64,000 nt of DNA from Candidatus Zixiibacteriota bacterium (GCA_028289585.1 JANQPI010000042.1:247331-311330); one strand, 5' to 3'; counted from the stretch's first letter, positions 25,755-35,324 are shown. Numbers and translations: made by a program. The notes: generated by a model from the sequence alone, not told the origin.

Positions 25755-26591
25755 CTACCCGTGGCGTCCTTCCTTCTTGCGACCGGAGAGATTTGAGGAA
25801 GCCTCTTCCAGGAACTTCCGTTCCTCGGACGTCAGGTTTTCAATCCCCACGGCGTTGATCTTGTCGAGAATCTCATCAACGCGCTGCATCGTCCGGGTCG
25901 CTTCTTCACGTCTTTTCGCGAGCTTAGCCTCCGTCCGCTGGGCTTTCAAGTTTTTTAATTTCCGTCCCCAGGCAATCCAGCGCCAGTCAGCTTTGAGTAG
26001 CACAAAACCCATCAGCGCACCGCCAAAGTGGGCCCAGTGAGCAACACCGGAGGAACCGAAGAGGAATCCGAGGATCAGTAAGGCGGGAACGAAGTACTTC
26101 ACCTTTACCGGAAACAGGAAGTAGATGTAAACTTCGCGATTCGGAAACATCACCCAGTACGCTGCAAGGACGCCGTAGACAGCTCCCGAGGCACCGATCA
26201 TGGGGATTGCCTGGCTGTTGGCCACGATGAGATGGAGCAATCCTCCGGCGATGCCCGACAGCAGGTAGAGTCGAGCGAACGATTTAGTGCCCAGGGACCG
26301 CTCGATTTCCGAACCGAACATCCACAGCGCAAACATATTGAAGAGGATGTGCCCCAGGCCGCCGTGCAGGAACATATACGTTCCCAGCTGATAGAGGTGG
26401 TTGGGGAAGTCGCCGAGGAATCGCGCCGGCGTAAGCCCCAGCAGGGGGGTGATCTGCGGCCAGACCAGCGCCTGGATGAAGAAGATGGCACCGTTGGCGA
26501 TAATCATCGTCAGGATAAACGGCGTCAACATCCCCCCGCCAAAGCGAAGGGACCGGCGTCCCCCGAAATCTGGATCCTGACGATTGAACAT
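25755..26591 (-). CDS. Rhomboid-family intramembrane serine protease
   Basis: The 278-residue protein has six membrane helices in the core and a charged cytoplasmic C-terminal tail of about 75 residues. The catalytic serine is in GASGAVYG, the histidine in AHWAHFGGALMG, and the upstream helix has HGGLGHILFNMFALW, with the HxxxxHxxxN pattern of rhomboids. The start ATG 26589-26591 gives MFNRQDPDF; a longer in-frame version to 26699 has no family match. It lies between trxA and the pseudo-receiver gene. Confidence 0.92.
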   Translation of the reverse strand: MFNRQDPDFGGRRSLRFGGGMLTPFILTMIIANGAIFFIQALVWPQITPLLGLTPARFLGDFPNHLYQLGTYMFLHGGLGHILFNMFALWMFGSEIERSLGTKSFARLYLLSGIAGGLLHLIVANSQAIPMIGASGAVYGVLAAYWVMFPNREVYIYFLFPVKVKYFVPALLILGFLFGSSGVAHWAHFGGALMGFVLLKADWRWIAWGRKLKNLKAQRTEAKLAKRREEATRTMQRVDEILDKINAVGIENLTSEERKFLEEASSNLSGRKKEGRHG

Positions 26592-26612
26592 TGCTCTTAT
26601 CTTCTTATACGA

Positions 26613-26636
26613 ACTCCGGCCCTCGAGAGCCGGAGT
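26613..26636. repeat. Inverted repeat between trxA and rhomboid gene
   Basis: ACTCCGGC and GCCGGAGT form an 8-bp stem around an inner CTCGAG, close to a perfect 24-base palindrome. No T-run follows, so it could be an attenuating hairpin after trxA or an RNA processing site rather than a full terminator. Confidence 0.4.
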
Positions 26637-26707
26637 CAAACTCGAAACGCTAAATCGTACGTTCGGGCACGACCCGTGGCCTGACCACCGGCAGTGCAAG
26701 CAGCTGC

Positions 26708-27037
26708 TTACGCCATAACCTTTTCCAGCCGCTGTACCAGCTGCTGCTTCGGAATCGCTCCGACAACCTGGTCGACGACTTCACCGTTCTTAAAGAAGAG
26801 CAGCGACGGAATCGACATGATGTTGTACTTGCCCGCTGTCTGACTGTTAGAATCGACGTCGAGCTTCACGATCTTGAGCTTGCCATCCATTTCGGCGGCA
26901 ACCTCCTCAAGGATCGGGGCAATCATTTTGCAGGGTCCACACCAGGTGGCCCAGAAATCAACAAGGACCGGCTGATCGGCCTTCAAGACCTCGTCTTCAA
27001 ATGTCCCGTCGGTGATATCTACCGGCTTTGCCATCAT
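26708..27037 (-). CDS. trxA: Thioredoxin
   Basis: The 109-residue protein is a classic thioredoxin with WCGPCK (Cys33, Cys36), the buried aspartate in VLVDFWA, and the cis-proline in [13 protein letters not shown]. It reduces cytoplasmic disulfides. AAGGAG precedes two adjacent ATG codons; spacing fits the second (27032-27034) slightly better, which would remove one methionine. It is divergent from dtd, with 166 bases between them. Confidence 0.97.
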   Translation of the reverse strand: MMAKPVDITDGTFEDEVLKADQPVLVDFWATWCGPCKMIAPILEEVAAEMDGKLKIVKLDVDSNSQTAGKYNIMSIPSLLFFKNGEVVDQVVGAIPKQQLVQRLEKVMA

Positions 27038-27203
27038 TATTCTCCTTACGCAAAAATCAGGACGCGCTATCTGTACTACCCCTCGGTATGCCGCGCCCTC
27101 GGAACCTTACAGCAGGCTTGGAACGGCGGCAAGCCCAAAACCGACTTGGTCCGGTCACCGAAAAGAGCTACTCCGCCTGCAGCCGCGGGCGTACTCTCCC
27201 CCC

Positions 27204-27656
27204 ATGCGAGTGCTTGTCCAACGCGTCGGCCGGGCCTCAGTTTCGGTCGATAGCGCAACTGTCGGGGCGGTTGGCACCGGACTCCTGGCGCTGGTCGGCT
27301 GCCGGACAGATGACTCGATCGATCAGGTGCGCTGGTTAGCCGACAAACTTGTCCATCTGCGAATCTTTGAAGATGAAGAAGGTCGCATGAACCGTTCGGT
27401 CCGAGATATCGGTGGCGGCATTCTCATTGTCCCGCAATTCACTCTGTATGCGAACGTTCATAAAGGTCGTCGACCGGGTTTCGACGATACGATGGCCCCT
27501 GAGGCTGCCGAAGCGTTGATCGGACGGTTTGTCGAGATCGTCCGGGAAAGAGCCCCCGGGGTATCGGTCGCCACCGGGCAATTCGGTGCTCATATGATGA
27601 TCGATCTGGTCAACGACGGTCCCGTAACAATACTGTTGGAACGGGATCATGCTTGA
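27204..27656 (+). CDS. dtd: D-aminoacyl-tRNA deacylase
   Basis: The 150-residue Dtd removes D-amino acids mischarged onto tRNA. It starts MRVLVQRVGRASVSV, and carries the active-site VPQFTLYANVHKGRRPGF and the C-terminal NDGPVTILLERD cross-subunit motif. The ATG at 27204 is preceded by TACTCT and six C bases with no ribosome site, which again suggests a leaderless start, although no good -35 is seen. It is the first gene of an eight-gene plus-strand cluster and overlaps maf by 8 bases. Confidence 0.95.
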   Translation: MRVLVQRVGRASVSVDSATVGAVGTGLLALVGCRTDDSIDQVRWLADKLVHLRIFEDEEGRMNRSVRDIGGGILIVPQFTLYANVHKGRRPGFDDTMAPEAAEALIGRFVEIVRERAPGVSVATGQFGAHMMIDLVNDGPVTILLERDHA

Positions 27657-28290
27657 GTCTGCCAGCGCATCCGATTACCCAAACCTATTGGCCTTAAGCC
27701 GGCAAGTCGCGCTGCTGCTGGGGTCGTCCTCGCCACGTCGCAGCGCGTTACTCGGTGAACTGGGATTGTCATTCGCTCAGGTCAGCCCGGATGTCGATGA
27801 ATCGCCGCGCTCTGACGAAGCCCCCCGCGCCTACGCCCTTCGCCTGGCCGAGGAGAAAGCACTGGTGGCAATTCAGCTCCGACCAGATTGCGACATGTCC
27901 ATTGGATGTGACACTATCGTAGTCCATGATAATGAAATCCTCCCCAAACCACGGTCGACCGAACACGCGATCGAGATGCTCTCCCGCTTGTCCGGAAGCA
28001 GCCACAATGTCACGACCGCAGTCGCTCTTGCCGCCCGCGACGGCACCGTAATGAGCACCTGCGACACCACAAGTGTTACTTTCAATCACCTACGGCAAAC
28101 CGAGATCAAAAAATACGTTGCCAGTGGAGAGCCAATGGACAAAGCGGGGGCGTACGGGATCCAGGGCATGGGGGGGTTTCTTGTTGATTCATACCGGGGG
28201 GACGTGGATACTGTCGTCGGATTGCCGCGCAGGTGCTTGGACGACCTAGCGCGACGATTCCTGGACCGTCGGAGTACTTCCTCATGGTGA
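27649..28290 (+). CDS. maf: Maf-family nucleoside triphosphate pyrophosphatase
   Basis: The 213-residue protein has LLGSSSPRRSALLGELGL, the triphosphate-binding start of Maf proteins, and IGCDTIVVHDNEILPKP and GAYGIQGMGGFLVDSYRGD in the normal order. Bacterial Maf hydrolyses dTTP, UTP or modified nucleotides to monophosphates. The first 23 residues precede the conserved core and may be an extension. It overlaps dtd by 8 bases and ends 6 bases before the rodZ-like gene. Confidence 0.93.
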   Translation: MLESASASDYPNLLALSRQVALLLGSSSPRRSALLGELGLSFAQVSPDVDESPRSDEAPRAYALRLAEEKALVAIQLRPDCDMSIGCDTIVVHDNEILPKPRSTEHAIEMLSRLSGSSHNVTTAVALAARDGTVMSTCDTTSVTFNHLRQTEIKKYVASGEPMDKAGAYGIQGMGGFLVDSYRGDVDTVVGLPRRCLDDLARRFLDRRSTSSW

Positions 28291-28296
28291 TCGTAA

Positions 28297-29235
28297 ATGA
28301 GTAATTGGCAGGCAAAGCTGGGGGAACTCCTGGCCGGCGAACGGCAACGGCAGGAGCTGGATCTCGCCGATATCTCCGCCGAACTCAAAATCGCTCAGGA
28401 GCATCTGCAACAGATAGAAGAGGGGCAGGCCAAAGACCTCCCGGCCGAGGTCTATTTCGGGCTTTTCGCTCGGTCGTATGCAACCCACCTCGGCATCGAC
28501 TTCGATCGTACGGTTGAGGCGATTAAGGCTGAGACGGGCGAATTGAACCAGCCGGAACGCCCCGATCCGAAAGAGGATCCCGCCGCCTCGCTCACCGCCC
28601 GTCAGAAAGCGGGACTGGCGGTAAGCGGCGCCAACGACTCACGTGGTCGGGGCGGCATGATCGTTGTCATTCTGCTGGTCGTCCTCATCGGCGGCTTCGC
28701 CATCATCAGCCTCTTACAACGAGGTGATAACGAGACGAGCGAAGATCGCACCGAGTCAACCGAAACCACAACGCCAACGACAGTCCAGCCGACCGAACAA
28801 CCATCCGGCACCCCGGTCGCGGCCCGCGATACCGGCTTGGCTCTGCCGAGCGAGGCCATTCCGAGCCCAATGCGGCTTGGCCTTCAGGCGAGCGACTCGT
28901 CGTGGGCGCAGGTCGTCGCCGATGCGGATACGGTAATCAATGGCTTCCTCCGAATCGACCGCGCCTATGAGTTGCGAGCCGACGAACGATTCCTCATAAC
29001 GATCGGTCGGCCCGAGGTGGTGATCGCGACGATCAACGACACACTCGCGAACCTTCGTAATCCTCGCTCCCAGCGCATCTACCAGGTTGCCGTCGAACGC
29101 GATAACTACCGCGTCTTCTTCGCGGCCAATCGAGATCCAAACCAGCGCGAGGAAACACCGACGCCACCGGTAACCGGGATGCCACCGAATGAGCGCTTGG
29201 GTGATGTCCCAACGGGTGAGGTAACCAGCCCGTGA
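28297..29235 (+). CDS. rodZ: RodZ-like HTH membrane protein
   Basis: The 312-residue protein has an N-terminal Xre-like helix-turn-helix (residues 5-75, LADISAELKIAQEHLQQIEE), a cytoplasmic linker, one transmembrane helix at 121-140, a Thr/Pro/Glu-rich periplasmic linker, and a beta-rich C-terminal DUF4115-type domain (about 190-285). This is the RodZ arrangement, linking MreB to the elongation machinery in rod-shaped cells. No mreB is in the window. The next gene overlaps its stop by 4 bases. Confidence 0.85.
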   Translation: MSNWQAKLGELLAGERQRQELDLADISAELKIAQEHLQQIEEGQAKDLPAEVYFGLFARSYATHLGIDFDRTVEAIKAETGELNQPERPDPKEDPAASLTARQKAGLAVSGANDSRGRGGMIVVILLVVLIGGFAIISLLQRGDNETSEDRTESTETTTPTTVQPTEQPSGTPVAARDTGLALPSEAIPSPMRLGLQASDSSWAQVVADADTVINGFLRIDRAYELRADERFLITIGRPEVVIATINDTLANLRNPRSQRIYQVAVERDNYRVFFAANRDPNQREETPTPPVTGMPPNERLGDVPTGEVTSP

Positions 29236-29813
29236 TCAACCTGCGCGGCATTAGCGCCGAATTTCAACTGCGCCGGCAACGCAAGCAGGCAACCGAAAGC
29301 GCACGGTCGTTCCCGCGTGATCTACAGTCGGTGCGCCGGATCCTGGTTTGTCTGCCACACGGTCTGCGTGAGCTTACGCTGGTCAAGACAATCCTACCGG
29401 CAGTTAGCCAGCTCTGGCGGTCTGCCGAAATTACTCTTCTGGCGATGCCGGGGGTGAAAGTTACGGACATCTATCCCCGCAAAGGATTCCATCTGATTAC
29501 GCCGACGATGGATCAGATCACGTGGGCCGGGTTGCCTCGGAAGCCGCTGCAGCAATCGCTGATTGATCAGCGCTTCGATCTGATTCTCGATTTGAATCTC
29601 GAAGATTCTCACTTCGTTTCCGCGGTGCTTCTCCTCTTCCCCGACTCCATTCGCGTCGGACGGGGTAATCACCGCGGTCGACCGTACTACAATCTCGAAA
29701 TCAAGTCCCAGTACCTACGCGACGAACGCAATATCTACCGCTCATTGGTCGAAACTGTCTCGGCCCTCATGAATCGACAGGTCGACGGCCCGACACTCGT
29801 GTCGCGTCTCTGA
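29232..29813 (+). CDS. Glycosyltransferase family 9-like N-terminal domain protein
   Basis: The 193-residue protein resembles only the N-terminal half of heptosyltransferase-type GT9 enzymes: RRILVCLPHGLRELTLVKTI with a following LLAMPGVKV strand, then FDLILDLNLEDSHF. The donor-binding C-terminal half is missing, so transferase activity is doubtful. A conserved stand-alone domain of unknown function is equally possible. It sits between the rodZ-like gene (4-base overlap) and smc (24-base gap). Confidence 0.5.
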   Translation: MINLRGISAEFQLRRQRKQATESARSFPRDLQSVRRILVCLPHGLRELTLVKTILPAVSQLWRSAEITLLAMPGVKVTDIYPRKGFHLITPTMDQITWAGLPRKPLQQSLIDQRFDLILDLNLEDSHFVSAVLLLFPDSIRVGRGNHRGRPYYNLEIKSQYLRDERNIYRSLVETVSALMNRQVDGPTLVSRL

Positions 29814-29837
29814 TCGCTTCGTTTCCAGGGAGGAAGC

Positions 29838-32800
29838 GTGTATCTCAAGAAACTTGAGCTCGTTGGCTTTAAGTCATTTCCAAACAAGACCGCAGTCACC
29901 TTTTCACCCGGCGTAACCGCGATTGTCGGACCCAACGGGTGCGGCAAGACGAACATACTCGACGCCCTCCGCTGGGTTCTCGGCGAACAGCGTCCGACCA
30001 TGCTCCGTGGCGGCAAGATGGAACAAGTCATCTTCAATGGCACATCGTCGTTGAAACCGCTCGGCATGGCCGAAGTGACACTAACGGTAATCAACGACCG
30101 TAGTGTCCTGCCCACCGAATACCACGAGGTTCAGATCACGCGACGGCTCTTCCGTTCGGATGAGTCCGAGTATCTACTGAACAAAGTCCCCTGCCGACTG
30201 AAAGACATTACCGACCTGTTTGTCGATACCGGTATGGGCGCCCACTCGTATTCGGTGATTCAACAGGACATGATCGAAGCGGTCATTTCGGACAAAGCCG
30301 AAGAGCGACGCTTCCTTTTCGAGGAAGCCGCCGGCATCACTAAATACAAGCAGCGACGCAAAGCGGCGATGCGAAAACTGGAAGCAACCGAAACCGACTT
30401 CCTGCGCTTGAACGACATCTATGCCGAGGTCAAGACGCGGGTTAACTCACTCTATCGACAGCACAAAAAGGCAGAGCGCTATGTCGCGCTCCGCGATCAG
30501 ATCAAGACCTGGGATCTCTGGTTGGCGGATGTCCGACGACAATCCCTGGCCGACGAAAGCCGTCAGTTACGAGCAGAGCGAGATCAACTGAGTGACAAGC
30601 GATCGGGACAGACTGCCGAGCTTGACACCGTTGCGGCCCAGGTCGAAGGTGAGCGTCACACGCTCAGTGAGTGTGAGCGTCAACTCTCCGAACTTGGTCA
30701 GGCAATCTACGAGACATCGGAAAAGGCCCACGAGCTAGAGAAGAACATCACAGTCTGGCGGACGCGCAAAACGCACGCAGGTGATCTGATCCAGCGCAAC
30801 AACTCAGATCTTGTCGACATCAAGCGTCGGCTCACGGAGCTGGAGGCCGAACAATCGGCCACCAAAGCTGAGTTAGAGCGACAGGACAACGATCTGGCCG
30901 GAATGATGGCGGGTGTTGAGACACTCCAGCAGGATCAGGCCGCCGTCGATGAGCGCCTGCTGTACGCTCGGTCAACTCGAGACAGCAACAATCAGAAGCT
31001 GCTCGAACTCGAAGGACGTATCTCATCGGGTAAGACTGAGGAGCAGTCGCTGCGCGAGCAGGAGACGGACTACCGCGATCAGATGACACACCTCGATCAG
31101 TCGATCGCTACCAATCAGGAAGCCGTCGCGGCCCTGGCGGAATCGTTGTGTGAGGCGCAAACGTCTGTTGATGGTCTCATCGCCCAGCGCACCGGCCTGG
31201 AAACCGAGCAGACCGAGCTGCGGGAACGAACCGAGGCACTCAATCGCGAATCGGAAACGATCGGAGATCGGTCGACCGAGCTCGTTGCCGCTATCGAAGC
31301 AGCCGAAGCACGACGTCATCTGCTCGAAGAGATGGTCGTCCAGTACGAAGGGTTCGAGTCAGGAGCCGTGGCGATCATGGAAGCTCCGGACAACTGGGCA
31401 GGCCTTCGCGGGACCGTAGCCGACACCTTTGTTCCGGTTGCAGGGATGGAAACGGCCCTGGAGGCCGCTCTCGGTGAAATGTCCCGCTATCTTATCTGTC
31501 AGGACCGAGCATCGGCAGAAGCGATCATTCGACACCTTCGCGAGGGACGCCACGGAAAGGTTGGGGTACTTGTGCCCCTTGCCGGAGGGCTCGCCCCGCT
31601 CGTAAAACGGCCCGAGATTTCGACACTCCCGGGAGTTGTTGGGTGGTTGGACGCGCATGTCGATGCCCCCGATGATCTGCGCGGATTGAAAGACGCGATC
31701 GTAGCGCGAACGCTCATCATTGAGCCGGAAGCCGATATCGAAACGATCCTGACTCACCTCCCCTACGGTTTCACCGCCGTCACAACCGACGGCCGAAGGT
31801 ACGCGGCCCACACCGTTGCGGGTGGTTCTACCGACAACATTCCCCTGTTCCGTCGCCGCGAAAAGATTGCCGAGGAAGCCGAGACGATCACCGCACTGAC
31901 GCAGAAACTCGATAGCGTTCGGCACCGCCGATCTGAGATCCAGGCTGAGCTGGCAGCAGTCCGTGCGACCAGCGCCCAGGTCACCGACCAGTTAGGAGAA
32001 ACAGCCGAGAACCTCGAACAGGCACAAAAGGCACTTGCAGATCTGCGTTATCAGGAGAAAACACTGACGTCAGAGCAAGTCCGCATCGATAGCGAGCGCC
32101 GTCAACTCACTGAGCGCCTCACGCGTATTCAACAGCGGCAATACACCCTCGGCCTCGACTTCTCCAACCTAACGGGTGAAAAGGATCAACTCATCGCCAG
32201 CCTCGCCGAGACGGGGACCAAGCTTGAGGACGTTGAGATTGCCGCCCAACAGGCGACCGAGGCTGTCAATCAGGCAAATCTCGCGCTCGTGGAAGCGCGC
32301 AGTCGACGCGACCAAACTGCTGCCGCCCAACGTCATCTCGAAGCTTTGACGTCTGACCTGCAGACGACACATGCGACCAAGCAGCGAGAGATCACCGAAG
32401 CCGAGCAGACGATCAGCGAAGCTGATCAGTCGATCAGCACAATGGAAACGATGCTGACAGATCTCTTTGCCGAACGCGAAGCAAAGATCCGTGACCAGGA
32501 AGTGATTCGGGAACGACAAACTGAGCTTTCCGAGGCGCTGAAAGGCAAAGAGACGACTTTGAAGTCGCTTCGATCCGAGCGCGATTCACTCGGCGATCAA
32601 TTGCATCAAGCCGAAATGCGACTGGCCGCAATGGAGTCAGAGCTGCGCGGCCTCGTCGACCGTATCCAGGAGGAGTATGAGGTCGACATCACGTCGCAGA
32701 CAGTTACCCGTCCTGAGACTGAAATGTCCAACGACGAGGCCCGAGCGTTTGTCGCCGAATGTCGTGAAAAGCTCAAAGGATTTGGAGCGGTCAATCTCCT

Positions 32801-33494
32801 CGCCCTCGAAGAATACGAAGAGGCGAGCCAACGGGAGAAATTCCTGTCGGAACAGATTACTGACCTTAACACGGCGAAAGACGACCTCAAGTCGACCATC
32901 AATCGGATCAACCAGACCGCTCGTGAACTTTTCAACGAAACCATGGACAAAGTTCAGGCCAACTTTACTCGCCTGTTTCTGGAGCTCTTTAATGGGGGTG
33001 AGGCCTCAGTCAAACTTGTCGATGCGAACGATCCACTCGAATCCGATATCGAAATCACAGCCCGCCCGCGCGGCAAGAAGCTGCTACCGATTACGATGAT
33101 GTCGGGAGGTGAGCGGGCCCTGACAGCAATATCACTCCTGTTCGCTCTCTACCTGGTGAAGCCCTCGCCGTTCTGCATCCTCGACGAGATCGATGCGCCA
33201 CTTGATGACGCGAACTGTCGACGGTTCCTGGGGATGATCCGGAGCTTCTCATCGCAGACGCAATTCGTCATGATCACGCACAACAAGATCACGATGGAAG
33301 CCGCCGACAATCTATACGGTGTCACCATGGAAGAGCCGGGAGTCTCCAAGCTTGTAGCCGTACGGTTCAACGAATCCGGAGAAACACTTCCGGCACGTTC
33401 GGAAACAGCCGAAGACGACGATGAGGTTCCGGCCGCGGTACGTGACCGTATGGAGTCAACCGTGACCACGACAACCAGCGATCAAGACAGCTGA
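29838..33494 (+). CDS. smc: Chromosome segregation protein SMC
   Basis: The 1218-residue ATPase organises and segregates the chromosome. The N-terminal head has Walker A GPNGCGKTN (31-39) and the conserved MYLKKLELVGFKSF start. Long coiled coils run from about 170 to 500 and about 690 to 1020, with a hinge near 510-680 (GLRGTVADTFVPVAGMETAL). The C-terminal head has the signature MMSGGERALTAISLL and Walker B FCILDEIDAPLDDAN. The start is GTG with AGGGAGG upstream. It overlaps ftsY by one base, and smc-ftsY adjacency is common in bacteria. Confidence 0.98.
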   Translation: MYLKKLELVGFKSFPNKTAVTFSPGVTAIVGPNGCGKTNILDALRWVLGEQRPTMLRGGKMEQVIFNGTSSLKPLGMAEVTLTVINDRSVLPTEYHEVQITRRLFRSDESEYLLNKVPCRLKDITDLFVDTGMGAHSYSVIQQDMIEAVISDKAEERRFLFEEAAGITKYKQRRKAAMRKLEATETDFLRLNDIYAEVKTRVNSLYRQHKKAERYVALRDQIKTWDLWLADVRRQSLADESRQLRAERDQLSDKRSGQTAELDTVAAQVEGERHTLSECERQLSELGQAIYETSEKAHELEKNITVWRTRKTHAGDLIQRNNSDLVDIKRRLTELEAEQSATKAELERQDNDLAGMMAGVETLQQDQAAVDERLLYARSTRDSNNQKLLELEGRISSGKTEEQSLREQETDYRDQMTHLDQSIATNQEAVAALAESLCEAQTSVDGLIAQRTGLETEQTELRERTEALNRESETIGDRSTELVAAIEAAEARRHLLEEMVVQYEGFESGAVAIMEAPDNWAGLRGTVADTFVPVAGMETALEAALGEMSRYLICQDRASAEAIIRHLREGRHGKVGVLVPLAGGLAPLVKRPEISTLPGVVGWLDAHVDAPDDLRGLKDAIVARTLIIEPEADIETILTHLPYGFTAVTTDGRRYAAHTVAGGSTDNIPLFRRREKIAEEAETITALTQKLDSVRHRRSEIQAELAAVRATSAQVTDQLGETAENLEQAQKALADLRYQEKTLTSEQVRIDSERRQLTERLTRIQQRQYTLGLDFSNLTGEKDQLIASLAETGTKLEDVEIAAQQATEAVNQANLALVEARSRRDQTAAAQRHLEALTSDLQTTHATKQREITEAEQTISEADQSISTMETMLTDLFAEREAKIRDQEVIRERQTELSEALKGKETTLKSLRSERDSLGDQLHQAEMRLAAMESELRGLVDRIQEEYEVDITSQTVTRPETEMSNDEARAFVAECREKLKGFGAVNLLALEEYEEASQREKFLSEQITDLNTAKDDLKSTINRINQTARELFNETMDKVQANFTRLFLELFNGGEASVKLVDANDPLESDIEITARPRGKKLLPITMMSGGERALTAISLLFALYLVKPSPFCILDEIDAPLDDANCRRFLGMIRSFSSQTQFVMITHNKITMEAADNLYGVTMEEPGVSKLVAVRFNESGETLPARSETAEDDDEVPAAVRDRMESTVTTTTSDQDS

Positions 33495-34423
33495 TGCTCA
33501 AGGCGTTCGAGAAGCTCAGACGGTCGCTGTCTAAGACGAAAGATGCCATCTTCGGGCAGATTAGTCGGGTTGTTGGCGGACGGAAGATCGACGATGAACT
33601 GCTCGAAGAGATTGAGGAGATTCTGATATCATCCGACGTCGGCGTGGCCGCTTCGCTGGATCTTATTGAGCGCCTCCGTTCCCGTGTCAAGAGCGACCGT
33701 CTGAGCGACGGCGACGAGGTCATCGCCGCCCTCAAAGAGGAGATCCGGGGGCTCCTCTCCCCGACAAGTACGAGCGACGATACTCCGGAATCCAAACCCG
33801 TGGTCTGGTTGATTACCGGCGTCAACGGTGTCGGCAAGACGACGACGATTGGCAAACTCGCGACTCACTTTGCCGGAACCGGAGAGTCGGTGATGATTGG
33901 TGCGTGCGATACGTTTCGGGCGGCGGCAATCGATCAGGTCGCCATATGGGCGGAGCGTTCCGGAGTCGCAATCATCCGCGCGCAGGACGGTGCCGACCCG
34001 GCAGCGGTTGCCTATGATGCGGCCGGCGCAGCACGAGCACGGTCCGTTGACCGTTTGCTGATCGATACGGCTGGCCGTCTCCACACCAAATCCAACCTGA
34101 TGGCAGAGTTAGCCAAGATACGCCGTTCGATTGAGAAAGCCGCTCCTGAGGCGACGATCAAGTCCCTGCTCATTCTCGATGGCACAACCGGTCAGAATGC
34201 CTTACAGCAGGTCAACGTCTTTACCGAAGCAGTCGGGTGCGACGGACTGATTGTGACGAAGCTTGACGGGACCGCCAAAGGCGGCATTGTGATCGCGATA
34301 GCCAAGGAGCTGGGCGTGCCAGTACTGTTTTTGGGCACCGGCGAAGGGATCGATGATCTTGTCCCGTTCGATCCGATAGCATTCGTCGATGCGCTCTTCA
34401 CACAACAGGAGGAGCCGGTGTGA
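33494..34423 (+). CDS. ftsY: Signal recognition particle receptor FtsY
   Basis: The 309-residue SRP GTPase has a short helical N domain (1-95) and a G domain with GVNGVGKTTT (109-118), DTFRAAA, DTAGRLHTKSNLM and TKLDGTAKGG. There is no long acidic A domain, so membrane binding would rely on the N-terminal basic helix (MLKAFEKLRRSLSKTK). It guides ribosome-nascent chain complexes to the Sec translocon. Its last codons overlap yjbQ by 4 bases. Confidence 0.97.
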   Translation: MLKAFEKLRRSLSKTKDAIFGQISRVVGGRKIDDELLEEIEEILISSDVGVAASLDLIERLRSRVKSDRLSDGDEVIAALKEEIRGLLSPTSTSDDTPESKPVVWLITGVNGVGKTTTIGKLATHFAGTGESVMIGACDTFRAAAIDQVAIWAERSGVAIIRAQDGADPAAVAYDAAGAARARSVDRLLIDTAGRLHTKSNLMAELAKIRRSIEKAAPEATIKSLLILDGTTGQNALQQVNVFTEAVGCDGLIVTKLDGTAKGGIVIAIAKELGVPVLFLGTGEGIDDLVPFDPIAFVDALFTQQEEPV

Positions 34424-34818
34424 CAACCATAACGGTACCAACTCGGGAACGCTCACAAATGGTGGAGATTACTGACGAGGTCCGTCGGGTTGTCGCTGAA
34501 TCCGGTATCACGCACGGTCAGGTGGTCGTTTACGTGCCGCATACCACTGCGGCCGTTACGATCAACGAAGCGTATGACCCCGACGTCGCTCGTGATCTGC
34601 TCTATAAACTGACGAAAGAGATTCCCCAGTCCGATGGTTATCATCACGCTGAAGGAAACTCAGATGCTCACCTGAAAGCCTCACTCTTCGGTTCCAATCA
34701 GACGATTCTGATCGATCACGGCAGCCTGGTTCTCGGTCGCTGGCAGGGCATATTCTTCTGCGAGTTCGACGGTCCTCGTCAGCGCAACTGCTTCATTGCC
34801 GTAACATCCTTTGCGTAA
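34420..34818 (+). CDS. yjbQ: YjbQ family protein (UPF0047)
   Basis: The 132-residue protein has the family signature VYVPHTTAAVTINEAYDPDV and the histidine-rich GYHHAEGNSDAHLKASLFG, ending in LVLGRWQGIFFCEFDGPR. Some members have weak thiamine-phosphate synthase activity; the true role is unresolved. The start is GTG at 34420, overlapping ftsY as GTGA. It overlaps rlmH by 8 bases. Confidence 0.92.
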   Translation: MTTITVPTRERSQMVEITDEVRRVVAESGITHGQVVVYVPHTTAAVTINEAYDPDVARDLLYKLTKEIPQSDGYHHAEGNSDAHLKASLFGSNQTILIDHGSLVLGRWQGIFFCEFDGPRQRNCFIAVTSFA

Positions 34819-35287
34819 GTACACGATTCTGACGCTCGGCCGCGCCCGCTCTGGCTGGCTTCAGTATGCGTCGAACCATTTCACTTCGCTGCTCGCCCGC
34901 TACGCCCACGTTGACTGGGAGATACCCGCTGACCCCAAGGGACTGGCCTCATTGTCCAATGACGCTCGGCGGTCCGCCGAGTCGCAGGCTCTAATGAGTC
35001 GTCTCCGCGAGCGTGATTTCGTTGTCGCTCTCGACGAAACCGGCAACCGCTACACGACAACGGAACTGGCAACAAATCTCAATCGGTGGGAACAGCAGGC
35101 GACAGGACGGTTCGTCTGGACAATTGGTGGTGCCTACGGCCTCGACGACACCTTCCGTACCCGAGCGAATGTGATTGTGTCGCTCTCACCAATGACCCTC
35201 TCGCATCAACTCGCCCGGATCGTTCTCTTGGAACAGCTTTATCGCGTCCTGGATCTGCAGGCCGGCGGATCGTACCACCACAGCTAA
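34811..35287 (+). CDS. rlmH: 23S rRNA pseudouridine-1915 N3-methyltransferase
   Basis: The 158-residue SPOUT methyltransferase methylates pseudouridine 1915 in helix 69. The SAM-binding knot is visible as FVWTIGGAYGLDDTFR and VSLSPMTLSHQLARIVLLEQLYR (read in two parts), and the C-terminal GGSYHHS matches the usual YHR-type end. The start is TTG at 34811, within the end of yjbQ. It is the last gene of the plus-strand cluster and is followed by a hairpin. Confidence 0.93.
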   Translation: MRKYTILTLGRARSGWLQYASNHFTSLLARYAHVDWEIPADPKGLASLSNDARRSAESQALMSRLRERDFVVALDETGNRYTTTELATNLNRWEQQATGRFVWTIGGAYGLDDTFRTRANVIVSLSPMTLSHQLARIVLLEQLYRVLDLQAGGSYHHS

Positions 35288-35290
35288 AGC

Positions 35291-35324
35291 AAAGCGCCCG
35301 ACTGTTGCGGCAGCCGGACGCTTT
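35291..35324. terminator. Hairpin between convergent rlmH and giant surface-protein gene
   Basis: AAAGCG-C-CCG-A-CTG pairs with CAG-C-CGG-A-CGCTTT around the loop TTGCGG, a 12-bp stem with two mismatches. It lies in the 62-base gap between two stop codons, so it probably ends transcription in both directions; T-runs are short (TTT on each side). Confidence 0.55.

Noticed and set aside
27012..27203. N-terminal extension of Dtd starting at 27012
   Set aside because: It would run through the divergent promoter region and start inside trxA; Dtd proteins begin at MRVLVQR.
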